Source: Edwardsiella hoshinae NBRC 105699 = ATCC 33379 (lineage in GTDB: Bacteria > Pseudomonadota > Gammaproteobacteria > Enterobacterales > Enterobacteriaceae). Taken from it: 64,000 nucleotides of DNA. Shown piece after piece: positions 8,692-18,900 of this stretch. The DNA is taken from the NCBI RefSeq assembly GCF_000474215.1, contig NZ_BAUC01000022.1, positions 92,193 to 156,192 of the forward strand, given 5' to 3'. The translations under genes and the position numbers were made by a program. The notes under the pieces were generated by a model. The model was not told the DNA's origin. It did not search any database and saw only the letters and a list, made by a program, of their open reading frames with translations. The first letter of the stretch is position 1. Each line of letters begins with the position of its first letter.

Positions 8692-9927
8692 TTACCAAAC
8701 ATTAAAGACAAGATTATTGCCGACTAACGCCGTAATATAGTTCAGCAATGTGACTTTTTTACTCAGGACGAAAACATTGACCTGAACGCCTTCGATCTCC
8801 GGAGAGATAACACTCTCATCATCGGGTTTTATCTCCACTTTATAATAACGTTCAAGACCATTCTTCTCATCATCAGAGAATGAGTCGGCGCTAATCTTAG
8901 TGACGCCACCAATAATGTTAGCTTTATAGCCAGGTGAGTTCACAATGATTTTTGATTTAGCACCAACGAAGATAAACGGCCGATATTTAGCTAATATCTT
9001 TGCATCAATAACTTGATTTTCGTTATTCTTCTTAATCGTCATTACCGGCTGGGAACTTTCCACATAAGAGCCTTTATCAAAATTACGCTCCAAGCTTAAA
9101 ATCACCCCCATAATCGGTGAGACGACACTATTCGCTTTGATTTTATTGCGTAACAAGTCTAATTGCCCGACGTTTTCCAAGCGTTCTCGGCGTAACTGAA
9201 CCAGCTGTTCAGAATTACTGCTGAGTTGTTCTAGAATACTACTGCGGAAACGCTTATCCGCTAACTTAATATCATTCTGCAAAGATAACAGGCTAATATC
9301 ACCAGCCGTTATCTGCGATATAATCTGACTGATCTCGGTTTTATTATTAATGATTTCTATTTCTGGCGCGCCCGCTAATCTCAACAAGTTACCTTTTTTC
9401 TTTAATAGCGCTTGTCTGTTTTGCAGGTCATCCCGCTCTTCCAACATTTTACTTTCTCGATGTTTTAAATTTTCCGCCTCAAACTTTAAAGAAAGATACT
9501 CATTAAGGAATTTATGCGCACTTAATTCCTGGTCAAAATCATTATCATTTTCTACTTGCAGTTTAACCTCATCGGTTACATTCTCATCTAATATTATTTT
9601 TAGCAGACGCTGATCTTCTTCTAGAACACGAATGCGCTTATCGGCAAACAAGACTAGTTCATTAAGCGTTTTTTCTTGATGAAATACATCAAGATTTGTG
9701 TATGAAAACAAGATGTCTCCGACCTTAACCTCAGATCCGGTTTTAAGATCAAACTTACTAATAAACCCTGAGTCGGGGCTAACGATAACCAATTTATCCG
9801 AAGCCCCAGTGATCACGCCAGTACCAGGAGAAACAATATCTATTTTCGCAATACCAATATATGCAAGCAAAAAGAGCATCGTTGCTAGCAAAATGACAAA
9901 CTTGCGTGAAACCTTGCCACTAGTCAT
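8692..9927 (-). CDS. HlyD-family periplasmic adaptor (SiiD-like)
   Basis: The 411-residue membrane-fusion protein should bridge the ABC transporter and the outer-membrane channel. Residues ~9-27 form the single inner-membrane span (ILLATMLFLLAYIGIA). A lipoyl half-motif follows (VSPDSGFISKFDLKTGSEVKVGDILF, split around residues 48-75). A long alpha-helical hairpin rich in Leu, Glu and Lys runs from ~85 to 265. The second half-motif VVSPIMGVILSLERNFDKGSYV is near residues 268-290, and beta-barrel sequence follows. It overlaps the upstream TolC-like gene by 4 nt (ATGA), which fits a fixed stoichiometry for the secretion complex. Confidence 0.93.
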   Translation of the reverse strand: MTSGKVSRKFVILLATMLFLLAYIGIAKIDIVSPGTGVITGASDKLVIVSPDSGFISKFDLKTGSEVKVGDILFSYTNLDVFHQEKTLNELVLFADKRIRVLEEDQRLLKIILDENVTDEVKLQVENDNDFDQELSAHKFLNEYLSLKFEAENLKHRESKMLEERDDLQNRQALLKKKGNLLRLAGAPEIEIINNKTEISQIISQITAGDISLLSLQNDIKLADKRFRSSILEQLSSNSEQLVQLRRERLENVGQLDLLRNKIKANSVVSPIMGVILSLERNFDKGSYVESSQPVMTIKKNNENQVIDAKILAKYRPFIFVGAKSKIIVNSPGYKANIIGGVTKISADSFSDDEKNGLERYYKVEIKPDDESVISPEIEGVQVNVFVLSKKVTLLNYITALVGNNLVFNVW

Positions 9928-11138
9928 AGTCTTAACAATTCGCCGGAGACCTGCAATAACGATACTTTATTGATAGCATAAGATATTTTCATCTCGGATA
10001 TCCTGCGTTGCAACGCAAAGTAATCAAACTGTGTATTCAGCATTTCATAGTAAGATGATTGTGAAATATTATATTCTCTTCGCTGACTGGCGAGGATCAT
10101 CTCCGTCGTATTACGCTGTGCCTCCAGCCCGGCGATCTCTTTTGCTGTCGATTTTAACGTTAACTGTACTGATTTCATTCTGGCCAGCAATTCTTTATAT
10201 TTAAAATCCATCTTACTCTTTAGCGCTTTATAGGAGAGCATACCGACGCCTGAGGCTATTTTTTTATCGAAATCAAATATGTTCATCGATAACTGCACAC
10301 CCGCATATGAATCTTTAGCGACGCGTTCGTTATTATCATATTTCTCCTCGGCTACCAGACTGACCTGTAAAAAAGAATCTTGTTGCTTGGCATTAAACTT
10401 AGCCGCATCCGCCTGTTCACTCAAAATTTGATAATCTAAGTTATTATAGATATCTTTTTCGTTAGCACTATGCGCATTTATTTTACTCAAAATATTGTCC
10501 GGCAATTCAACATCAGCAGGAAAGTTAACGCCTGTGGACAGCTCAATATTCGCCTTAAGCAATTCTATTTCTTTGCTAATACTTTCAGACTCTGTTTTTA
10601 TTTTTTGTACGAGTAGGCGCGCTTGCTCCACATCACTAGTTTTAGCCACCCCAGAGGAATACCTAGCTTCGATTTGATTATACAGATCGGTAGCCGTCTG
10701 CTCTAACTTAGCGGCCTGTAAATTAAGATTGCTATAATATTTAATGCCTATTAAATTCTCAACGATGGATTTATATAAGCTCTCTTTCTCTCTTGATAAA
10801 GAGATCTCCGCAGCACGGATCTTACTATCTTTCTCCTTAAAACGCTCGATGATTGACGTGCTATAAATTAATGAGTTGGCGGTGATTTTATGGTCAAAAA
10901 CTGCCCCTTTCGCATCATCGGTTTTATACTTGCTCTCAGCCGCAACCTTCGGTAAAAAGTATAGATTAGTTTGTTGTGCACGCAATAGTTCGGATTCCAA
11001 CTCTAACGCCTTCGATTTAATAATGTCAGACTCCTGATACATATTATTGACAAAGGATGAATATTTATCTTCGCTTTGATTTGCGGCAGCCATTGAACTC
11101 CAGGCACAGAAAAAAACAACGAGAGCGTTAACCTTCAT
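9924..11138 (-). CDS. TolC-family outer-membrane secretion channel (SiiC-like)
   Basis: The 404-residue protein has a signal peptide (MKVNALVVFFCAWSSMAAA, cleavage near residue 19) and then the long, heptad-rich helices with two-fold repetition characteristic of TolC-family channels. Examples are SKALELESELLRAQQTN and, in the second half, LLARMKSVQLTLKSTAKE. Strand-like segments rich in Tyr and Ser occur between them. A dedicated TolC-like gene inside a type I operon is typical of large-adhesin exporters (LapE, SiiC). It overlaps the MotA-like gene by 11 nt and the HlyD-like gene by 4 nt. Confidence 0.9.
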   Translation of the reverse strand: MKVNALVVFFCAWSSMAAANQSEDKYSSFVNNMYQESDIIKSKALELESELLRAQQTNLYFLPKVAAESKYKTDDAKGAVFDHKITANSLIYSTSIIERFKEKDSKIRAAEISLSREKESLYKSIVENLIGIKYYSNLNLQAAKLEQTATDLYNQIEARYSSGVAKTSDVEQARLLVQKIKTESESISKEIELLKANIELSTGVNFPADVELPDNILSKINAHSANEKDIYNNLDYQILSEQADAAKFNAKQQDSFLQVSLVAEEKYDNNERVAKDSYAGVQLSMNIFDFDKKIASGVGMLSYKALKSKMDFKYKELLARMKSVQLTLKSTAKEIAGLEAQRNTTEMILASQRREYNISQSSYYEMLNTQFDYFALQRRISEMKISYAINKVSLLQVSGELLRL

Positions 11139-12267
11139 GTCCTAACACCTCTACTATTTTCTTTATTTTATTTTTAAATTCGTTCTGCTTTTGAATATAA
11201 TTTTCTTGATGAGTAATAATTGCGCTAAGTTTTTCCAACTTCGCCGCCTCCGTATCTTCTTTAAATTGATGGCTTTTTTGATATAAGGCGATCAATAAAT
11301 TAATGTCGGCATTCAGCATGAGCAATTGGTCAAGATTCAGTTCTATTCTCTCATTACAGATCGTGCTATTCTGCGAAATCACATCCAATAACGTTGCCAG
11401 ATGCTCCAAAGACTGATTCGTCATACGCGTACTTTCCGTCATTGTATTTAATGACAGAGCTACCTGGCTAACAGACTGGTTAACCTCGCGACCGTTCTCT
11501 GATAGCGTACTCAAGGATGTTGCGACATGCTCAAACGCGTTATTGACTACGCCTAATAATTCCCGTTGAGTTGCAGAAAGTCGCAATACGGAATCATTAA
11601 TCTCACGCAAACGCTCCGCCATGATGTGACTATTGTCAACTAACAACTCCGCCAGCTTACTATTTTCAGGCACATACACTAACTTGCTGGCAATATTGGT
11701 GTTAATCGTCTCCAGTGTCTCCATTCGGTATAGTAATGATTGCAATTCGGCATCAGAAGCCGTGGCTTTCTTGTCGTTTTTATTACTCGAGTTATCTGCT
11801 TCATAATAAAACTCCCAGAAATTCAAACTGACTAAGAGTAATACCGAAACGGACACGCCGATGATCGAGGTCAAGAAAGCAAACGCCATAGCACTCAAGG
11901 CGGAGGAGATCGATGTAACCATTGCCCCTAATTTGCTGGTGATATCCCCCCCGTCGCCACCGAGAGAACCGGCAATCGCTGACACCATATCAGTGAGCCC
12001 GATGAATGTTCCAATCAACCCCAACGACACCGCGACTGACGCGGCCAGTTTCGTTTGTGTGGCTAATAATGCGTAATAGCGTCTTGACTTTAATTTAAAA
12101 ACAAAATGTGACAAGAAGATAAATAATGGAAAAAAATATAAGAAAGCACAGGCGTAAGTTATCTGTGGGGCCAGTAACACAGCCTGGTTAACCACGTTTT
12201 TTACAGCGGCGAATAAAAAATAGCCGCTTATTGTCAATGCATAAAAAAGAATACCAAAATAATACAT
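11128..12267 (-). CDS. MotA/TolQ/ExbB-type proton-channel protein (SiiB-like) with coiled-coil tail
   Basis: The 379-residue protein has hydrophobic spans at ~4-25 and 32-58, and a MotA/ExbB-like pair near residues 74-95 (SLGLIGTFIGLTDMVSAIAG) and 120-145 (ALSAMAFAFLTSIIGVSVSVL). These are the segments that line the ion channel in this superfamily. From ~160 to the end it is a long predicted coiled coil with repeating Leu/Ser/Asn heptads (VSQVALSLNTMTES and similar). In Salmonella, SiiA and SiiB form a proton-conducting pair that controls adhesin function; the same role is inferred here. The start shares one base with the stop of the preceding MotB-like gene (TAATG). The tail also recalls ZorA of Zorya defence, but the secretion operon argues against that. 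Confidence 0.87.
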   Translation of the reverse strand: MYYFGILFYALTISGYFLFAAVKNVVNQAVLLAPQITYACAFLYFFPLFIFLSHFVFKLKSRRYYALLATQTKLAASVAVSLGLIGTFIGLTDMVSAIAGSLGGDGGDITSKLGAMVTSISSALSAMAFAFLTSIIGVSVSVLLLVSLNFWEFYYEADNSSNKNDKKATASDAELQSLLYRMETLETINTNIASKLVYVPENSKLAELLVDNSHIMAERLREINDSVLRLSATQRELLGVVNNAFEHVATSLSTLSENGREVNQSVSQVALSLNTMTESTRMTNQSLEHLATLLDVISQNSTICNERIELNLDQLLMLNADINLLIALYQKSHQFKEDTEAAKLEKLSAIITHQENYIQKQNEFKNKIKKIVEVLGHEG

Positions 12268-12716
12268 TAGTCAAATCCCCAGTAAATACACGATGTGCTT
12301 TTATCACATAGAGAGATATCTCCTACTTTAAACATCACCTCTATATTCGAAGGTAGCTTAAGATCTGCGTAAGTCTTTAATAAGTTGTAAGTGTTTTTCT
12401 CTCTAAAACTTTTAACCGAACTTGCCACTGCGCCATACAAGACAATTTTTTTCTTGCCAGAATCAATAAAATGCTTCCTCAACTGGTATAGATCTGTCGC
12501 CGACAACGAAACCACCGCTTCATAGTGGATGGTCTTCTTATCGAATTCCACATACGAGTCTCTGATTTTAAATGCGCCGCCATCTGACTCCACCAGTAAA
12601 TCAGAGCTGGATAACATAAAAACACTGGATACTAAAATTAAAATACAGAGCGCACCGCTTAGCCCATCGACCATGGGGGCGAGCTCTTCATTGTCAGCAT
12701 TGATCTCATCGTCCAT
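12267..12716 (-). CDS. MotB/ExbD-like partner protein (SiiA-like)
   Basis: The 149-residue protein has a short acidic cytoplasmic N-terminus and one membrane span (~residues 15-37, MVDGLSGALCILILVSSVFML). An Asp at residue 17 sits at the position used for proton transfer in MotB, ExbD and SiiA. The rest should be periplasmic: an alpha/beta domain (KKIVLYGAVASSVKSF, then NTYNLLKTYADLKL) too short for a full peptidoglycan-binding OmpA domain, with two Cys near the C-terminus (SLCDKSTSCIYW) that may form a disulfide. It is the first gene of the operon, AAAGG lies before the ATG, and it is divergent from the adhesin gene. Confidence 0.83.
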   Translation of the reverse strand: MDDEINADNEELAPMVDGLSGALCILILVSSVFMLSSSDLLVESDGGAFKIRDSYVEFDKKTIHYEAVVSLSATDLYQLRKHFIDSGKKKIVLYGAVASSVKSFREKNTYNLLKTYADLKLPSNIEVMFKVGDISLCDKSTSCIYWGFD

Positions 12717-12946
12717 TTTTGCCTTTAATTACAATAGCTAAATTACGCCCACATTGCTATGCTGATTATATGTTTCTCACCTCATTTATCCGTTATAATA
12801 ATCAGCCCAACAACTTAAAATTTAGGCTCAAATTCGCCTCGGTTTATTTATTCTACCTTGGTTGGCTTGTAGAGTCGTAGCTTGATGAAGTCTATTGTTT
12901 GATTTCTATCTTCAAGAGAAATAACATAGCTTATAGGACACCTGCG
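12717..12946. promoter_or_regulatory. Divergent control region between secretion operon and adhesin
   Basis: This AT-rich 230-bp gap must hold the promoters for both directions. A perfect TATAAT at 12794-12799 faces the adhesin gene, but no good -35 is seen 17 bp upstream. I looked for an ops/RfaH element, which controls Salmonella SPI-4, and did not find one. A ribosome binding site (TAGGA, 12934-12938) lies 8 nt before the adhesin ATG at 12947. Confidence 0.5.
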
Positions 12947-15900
12947 ATGAGCACAACCAACAACACCAGCCCCAATAATGCATCAGACTCAACAACCAGA
13001 GAAATACTTAACGATATAAAATCGTATAAAGTGAGTGGGTTTGATCTTATTGTTACCACCAGTGATGGCACGACCACCACATTAAAAGATGGTTTGACCA
13101 ATCTTGTGCTGGGTAAAGTTGAACTGCGTAACACCGCAGGACAAACCATCAGCCAAGACGCCATCATTTCAACCATCCAGAGCCAGCAACTGGGGTTAGA
13201 TACCGTCTATCTGCGCGACAAATTAGAAGGCATGACCTCTGACGACGCCCCAGACGATAATAAGAATGAACCGCAAGAAATTTCCCCCGAACAAGATGAA
13301 GTATTAAAGGCTGATTTGCAGAAAAAAATTGAAGAGTATAAAGAATTAATAAAAAAACAAGAGCAGTTGGTAAAACAGCAAGAGAATGAGAGATTAAAAG
13401 AAATCAATGAATCCGCTGATAAAAAAGAGGTCGTTGATAAACAAGTCACGCGTGAATTATCTAAACAGTTAAAACCCAACGAAATTGAAGTCCCCGATGC
13501 GAGTGCTTCCGTGCCCACACCGCAGGCACCGCCGGTCTCAAGTTCGTCATCAAGCGATAGTTCGTCAGGACAACCAGAAGAGATTATCGCGCCCCCCAAA
13601 CAAGATCCTCTACTCTTCATCGACGGAAAGCTGGATGAAAAATCCGACTCTGGCCGAGTTGGGGACAATCTGACTAACGTCAATACCCCTACATTTATCG
13701 GCCGTGCCACGCCGGGTACCACGGCTAGCCTGACGATTAACGCGGTGAGCTATCCTTTAACCATTGATCAGGATGGTAATTGGCTGCAACAGGTTACCCC
13801 AGCATTACCCGATGGGAACCATGAAGTCACGTTTACCATCACGAACAGGGCGGGAGAAAGCGTCACCACCACCACTCATGTGACTATCGATACTCAACTG
13901 ACTGGGCTTAGCGCAGATCTTGATGCGGCAACCGACTCCGGTGTACTTGGCGATACCATCACTAATAATCCCAAGCCGATTATTAGTGGGACATCCGAGC
14001 CGGATTCAGTCATTACCGTCACAATTAACGCGATGACACTCACTACCGTTGCCGACAAAGAGGGCAACTGGTTCGTCTCGCCGGGAACCAATCTTAATGA
14101 TGGCACATATGATTATGTGGTGACGGCCAGTGACGAAGCGGGTAATACGGCGACGGTTAATAAAACATTCACGATTGATGCCAGCGCCCCAGACGCGACA
14201 TTTACCTTATCTGCCGCCTCAGACTCAGGCATGCAGGGTGACTTTCTCACCAACAACACGCAGCCCACATTGACGGGGAAAACCGAGCCGGGCGCCAACG
14301 TGACGCTCACATTAAATAGCAAGGTCTACCAGATAACCGCCGATCAACAGGGCGTTTGGGCGTTGACGGTCTCGCCGCCATTGGCGGATGGCAGCCATAA
14401 CTTCACGATTAAAGTCGATGACATCGCCGGCAATAGCGCATCTAAATCGGGTTATCTCATCATCGATACGCAACTGCCAACCGTTACCGCCGCCCTCTCG
14501 GCAGCAACCGACTCGGGTGATAGCGATACGGATAACATTACCAATGATCCCCATCCTGTCTTAACCGGAAGTACGAAGCCCTTTTCCGTTGTGACGATTA
14601 CGATTGCGGGTAATCATTACTCCGTGCAAGCCGATGATAGTGGCGCCTGGTCATGGCAAATTCCTGACGACCTGGTATTGGGTGACGGTAGCCATAATTA
14701 CGCCTTATCGGTAACCGATGTGGCAGGCAACGCATCGGCGACGCCATTCACAGGCGCGTTCACCCTGGTGACAACCCCGCCGTCCGCCCCCAGTGTCAAC
14801 CTCGACCTCAGCAGCAACTCCGGTGATCCTACCGATACGATCACCAACGTAAAAACACCGACGCTGACGGGAACTTCAGATCCATATACCGATGTATTCG
14901 TGGCGATCAATGGCCAAACTTACGCCGTGAAAGCCGATGACCAGGGGCAATGGCAGCTCACGCTGAGTAGTCCATTGCCCGATGGCGACTACCCTGTCTC
15001 GGTCACCGCTAAAGACATTGCCGGTAATCTCAGCCAAGTCAGCGGCAATATGACACTGGTTATCGATACCAGCGTTCCCGAGGTGAGCGCGAGCTTGTTA
15101 ACCGCCGATGATACCGGTCGCGCGGACAATGATGGCATCACCAACGTGACGCGTCCCCGTTTCCATGGGAGCGCCACCCCGAATACCACGGTTATCTTTA
15201 CCATCGATAATACCGATCATCGCGTCAGCGTCGGTGCGGATGGGCAATGGAGTTTGACGCTGCCTAATGCATTGGCCGATGAGACCTATGTCTACTCCGT
15301 CAAGGTTGAGAACGCGGCCGGCACAAGCTCGACCATTACCGGCTCGCTGACCATTGATACCACCTTGCCCTCATCTGCGGCAGGTTTAAATACCGCCTCT
15401 GATAGCGGGCAATCATCGGTGGATGGGATTACTAATGTGACCCGGCCGACCCTCACCGGTACCAGCGAGCCGGGCTCGACCATTGTCGTCACATTTCAAG
15501 GCACTAACCACAACCTGAATAGTGACGCGGATGGCGTGTGGAGCCTTACGCTGCCGACCTCACTTGCCCAGGGCGATTATACTTATACCGTCACCGCCAC
15601 CGATCAGGCGGGCAATACCTCAACCAGCCAGCATCAATTTACGGTTGATACGGTCTCTCAATTGAATGGCGGCCTCGATTTATCCAGCGTGATGGAAGGC
15701 ACCACCGGTGGCAACGTCACCAACCTGGTTCGGCCGACGCTCAGCGGCATGGCAGAGCCAGGGAGCATCGTCAAAGTTGAAATTCATAATGCCGTTTATA
15801 CCGCCTCCGTCAATGACGACGGCAGATGGTCGCTCGAATTACCCAGAGATGCCAGCGCCGGTATTAACCCGTATACCGTCACGGCTGAAGATGTTGCCGG

Positions 15901-18900
15901 AAATAAAACCACCATTAGCGGCAACTTTACTTACATCTCGTCGGGCGCTACGCCTCCCAAAGTTTCGGTTCAGTTAGACACGGCCAGTGACTCCGGCACC
16001 CAAGGCGACAGTATCACCAACATCAACACCCCCACGTTTATTGGTCGAGCCACCCCCGGCACGACCATTCTGCTGACCATCGCAGGCAACAGCTACACCA
16101 CAACGGCGGCGGCGAATGATGGCGCCTGGTCTATCCGGGTTGACCGTCCGTTACCGGAAGGATTAAATACTTATGAGGTTATCGCCACCGATGAGTCATC
16201 AAGTTTGTCCACCGCGGTCAACAATAACGTGTTTATTGATACCCTCCCGCCAGTCACCACGGTCGAACTCACCGATGCCACGGATAGCGGCATCAAAGGG
16301 GATATGATCACCCAGACAGTGCGGCCAGTTTTTCGCGGCAACACCGAGCCCGGCGCCACCGTCTTCTTGCGCATCGATGGGCAAAATCACACCGTCACCG
16401 CCGACGCCAACGGTAACTGGTCAATCCAAGCGCCGACGTGGGGTCTGCCCCCGAACTACACCGCAGATTACCGCATCCAAGTCACCGATCAGGCGGGTAA
16501 TAGCACTACGACGACCGGTAGGCTCACCACCGACAATACGGCGCCGACATTAACGCCGGCCGAGTTAGACGGCGCGAGTGATACCGGCGATAGGGATCGG
16601 TACGACACCAACCAACTGACTCCGACGATCACCGGGCGAGCCGAGCCAGGCACGCGCCTCATCATCCGGATTAACGGCCAGGATTACCGCATTACCGATG
16701 TCGCGGCCGACGGGACCTGGAAGTTTAAACTGCCTGCCGGCATCGTTGCCGATAACGGTAACTATCATACGGTGAACTTTACCGTCACCGCGACAGACGC
16801 GGCAGGGAATGCCACCAGTAGGGCCGATCAAATCCATATCGCCAAACGCCAACTGACGATTACCAGCGGTCTTTCCGAGAATACGGATACGGACACCAAG
16901 GGAGATAACCTCACCTCTGTGCATGCCCCGACCCTTACCGGAACCATTAGCGGTGGCCAGGCCGCCGATAACTTACGCGGGACGATCACCATTGCCGGCA
17001 AAACCTACCCGCTGACGATTAACGCGGATGGAACCGAATGGTCTTTTCGCGTTCCAAGCAGCGCCCCGCTCACCTCGGGCGAGCATAACTATACCGTCAC
17101 CTTTGTTGATAAATTCGGTACCGAAACCTCACACACGGCTACGGTGACGATCAGTACGTTAGCCGGATACCTTTCCCCCGCGGATGATACGGGCACCGTC
17201 GGGGACAATCTGACGCAAAATAGCGCCCCCACTCTGTCAGGGAAAGCCGCCATTGGTTCTACCCTGCGTATTGAGTTTAATGGCCAAACACACAGTATTC
17301 CGGTTACGCCAAACGGAACATGGACATTCAGGCTGCCGGGAGGGCCGTTCATCGATGGCGACTATACTTACAAACTGACGGAAATTACCCCGCAAGCCAC
17401 CACAACATTTAACGGCACGTTTAAAATCGACAATACCCCGCCAGACATCACGGCCGGCTTACGCGAGGCGGATCACACCCCTAATGATGCCAGCGCGTCG
17501 ATCTACCCGAACCCCACGCTACAGGGCACGACCGAACCGAATCGTGAAGTCATTGTATTAATTAATAATAAACGATTTACTACCACATCCGATGAACAGG
17601 GTAACTGGTCCTTAGAGCTGAGAGGCGCCGAGCTCCAGACCGACCAGAGTTATGAGTATACCGTCATCGCCGCTGACGGCGCGGGTAACACGGGTCGACT
17701 GACAGGCACGATTAGCAATGGTCACGCCCTGCCGCCGACAACCAACTTTGGCGCTCATCCAGATTATTTAGACGGCTCACCGAGCGTCAGTACCCCCAAC
17801 ACCGTGTTCTATAATTCGACGCCACCCGTGATCATCGGCCGTGGTAACCCGGGCGATACGGTCACCATCTATCGGCCCAATGCATCGTCTTACTCCACCG
17901 TCGTCAATAATGATGGCCGCTGGCAGATCATGATGCCGGCCGATCTGTTCCCTGACACGACCCCCGAAGGGGGCTACTACTCCTATACCTTGAGTGTGAC
18001 CAACGGCTACGGACTGACCACCGAGTATCCGATCAGAATTACGCTTGACTCTATGCCGCCCCAGTTAAACGGCGGGTTGGATAGTAACAGCGATAGCGGT
18101 ATTCAAGGGGATAGCCTCACCAATAACCCGCGGCCAACGCTGAGTGGCAGAACAGAAGCCGGCCTGAAAGTCAGCATCGTGATCGCGGGTAGCACCTATA
18201 GCGTTAACGCGAATAGCGCCGGTGACTGGCGCTTTACCGTCCCGCGCGATCTGCGTGATGGGCCTTATGATTACACCATCACCACCGTTGACAAAGCCGG
18301 GAATACCGCTACTCCGGTATCGGGAACCATCACGGTCGATACCGCCAGCGTCGTGCTGACTGGCGGGCTGGATACCACCGCCGATCCGAACATTGCCGAT
18401 GGTTGGAGTAGCACGAACAACCAGACATTAAAAGGAATGACATCGCCGGGCGCCACGGTCACCGTGACCATCAATGGCACGGTTCATGCTGCGACCGTTT
18501 CGGCAAACGGTGAATGGAGCCTCAACCTCGCTAACCTGGCTAATGACAACTATTCTTATACTGTCACCGCCTCAAACCCGGCGGGGACCACATCGACGAT
18601 TAACGGTCATTTCACTATCGATAACACCCCGCCCACGACGACGGTCATGCTCAACACCGCTACGGATAGCGGAACCTTGGGCGACTTTATTACCAATGTC
18701 GACCGACCGGTCTTTATCGGACAGACCAAACCCGGCGCCACCGTCACGCTGACACTCAACGGTCAATCCTATACCGCGACGGCCGACCGTGAGGGTAACT
18801 GGCAAATAACCCTCCCAACATCCCTGACCCATGGCGCGTACAGTTATACGGTGAACGTGACGGATTTGGCGCAAAATACCAGCGCCCCACAGCAAGGTAA

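Noticed and set aside
11128..12716. Zorya-type (ZorA/ZorB) anti-phage defence genes
   Set aside because: The MotA-like protein with a long coiled-coil tail and the MotB-like partner recall ZorAB. They overlap genes for a type I exporter, no ZorC/D/E-type gene is present, and the small partner lacks a full peptidoglycan-binding domain. A Sii-type role fits better.
12717..12946. RfaH/ops element as in Salmonella SPI-4
   Set aside because: I searched both strands of the divergent gap for the GGCGGTAGC core and did not find it.
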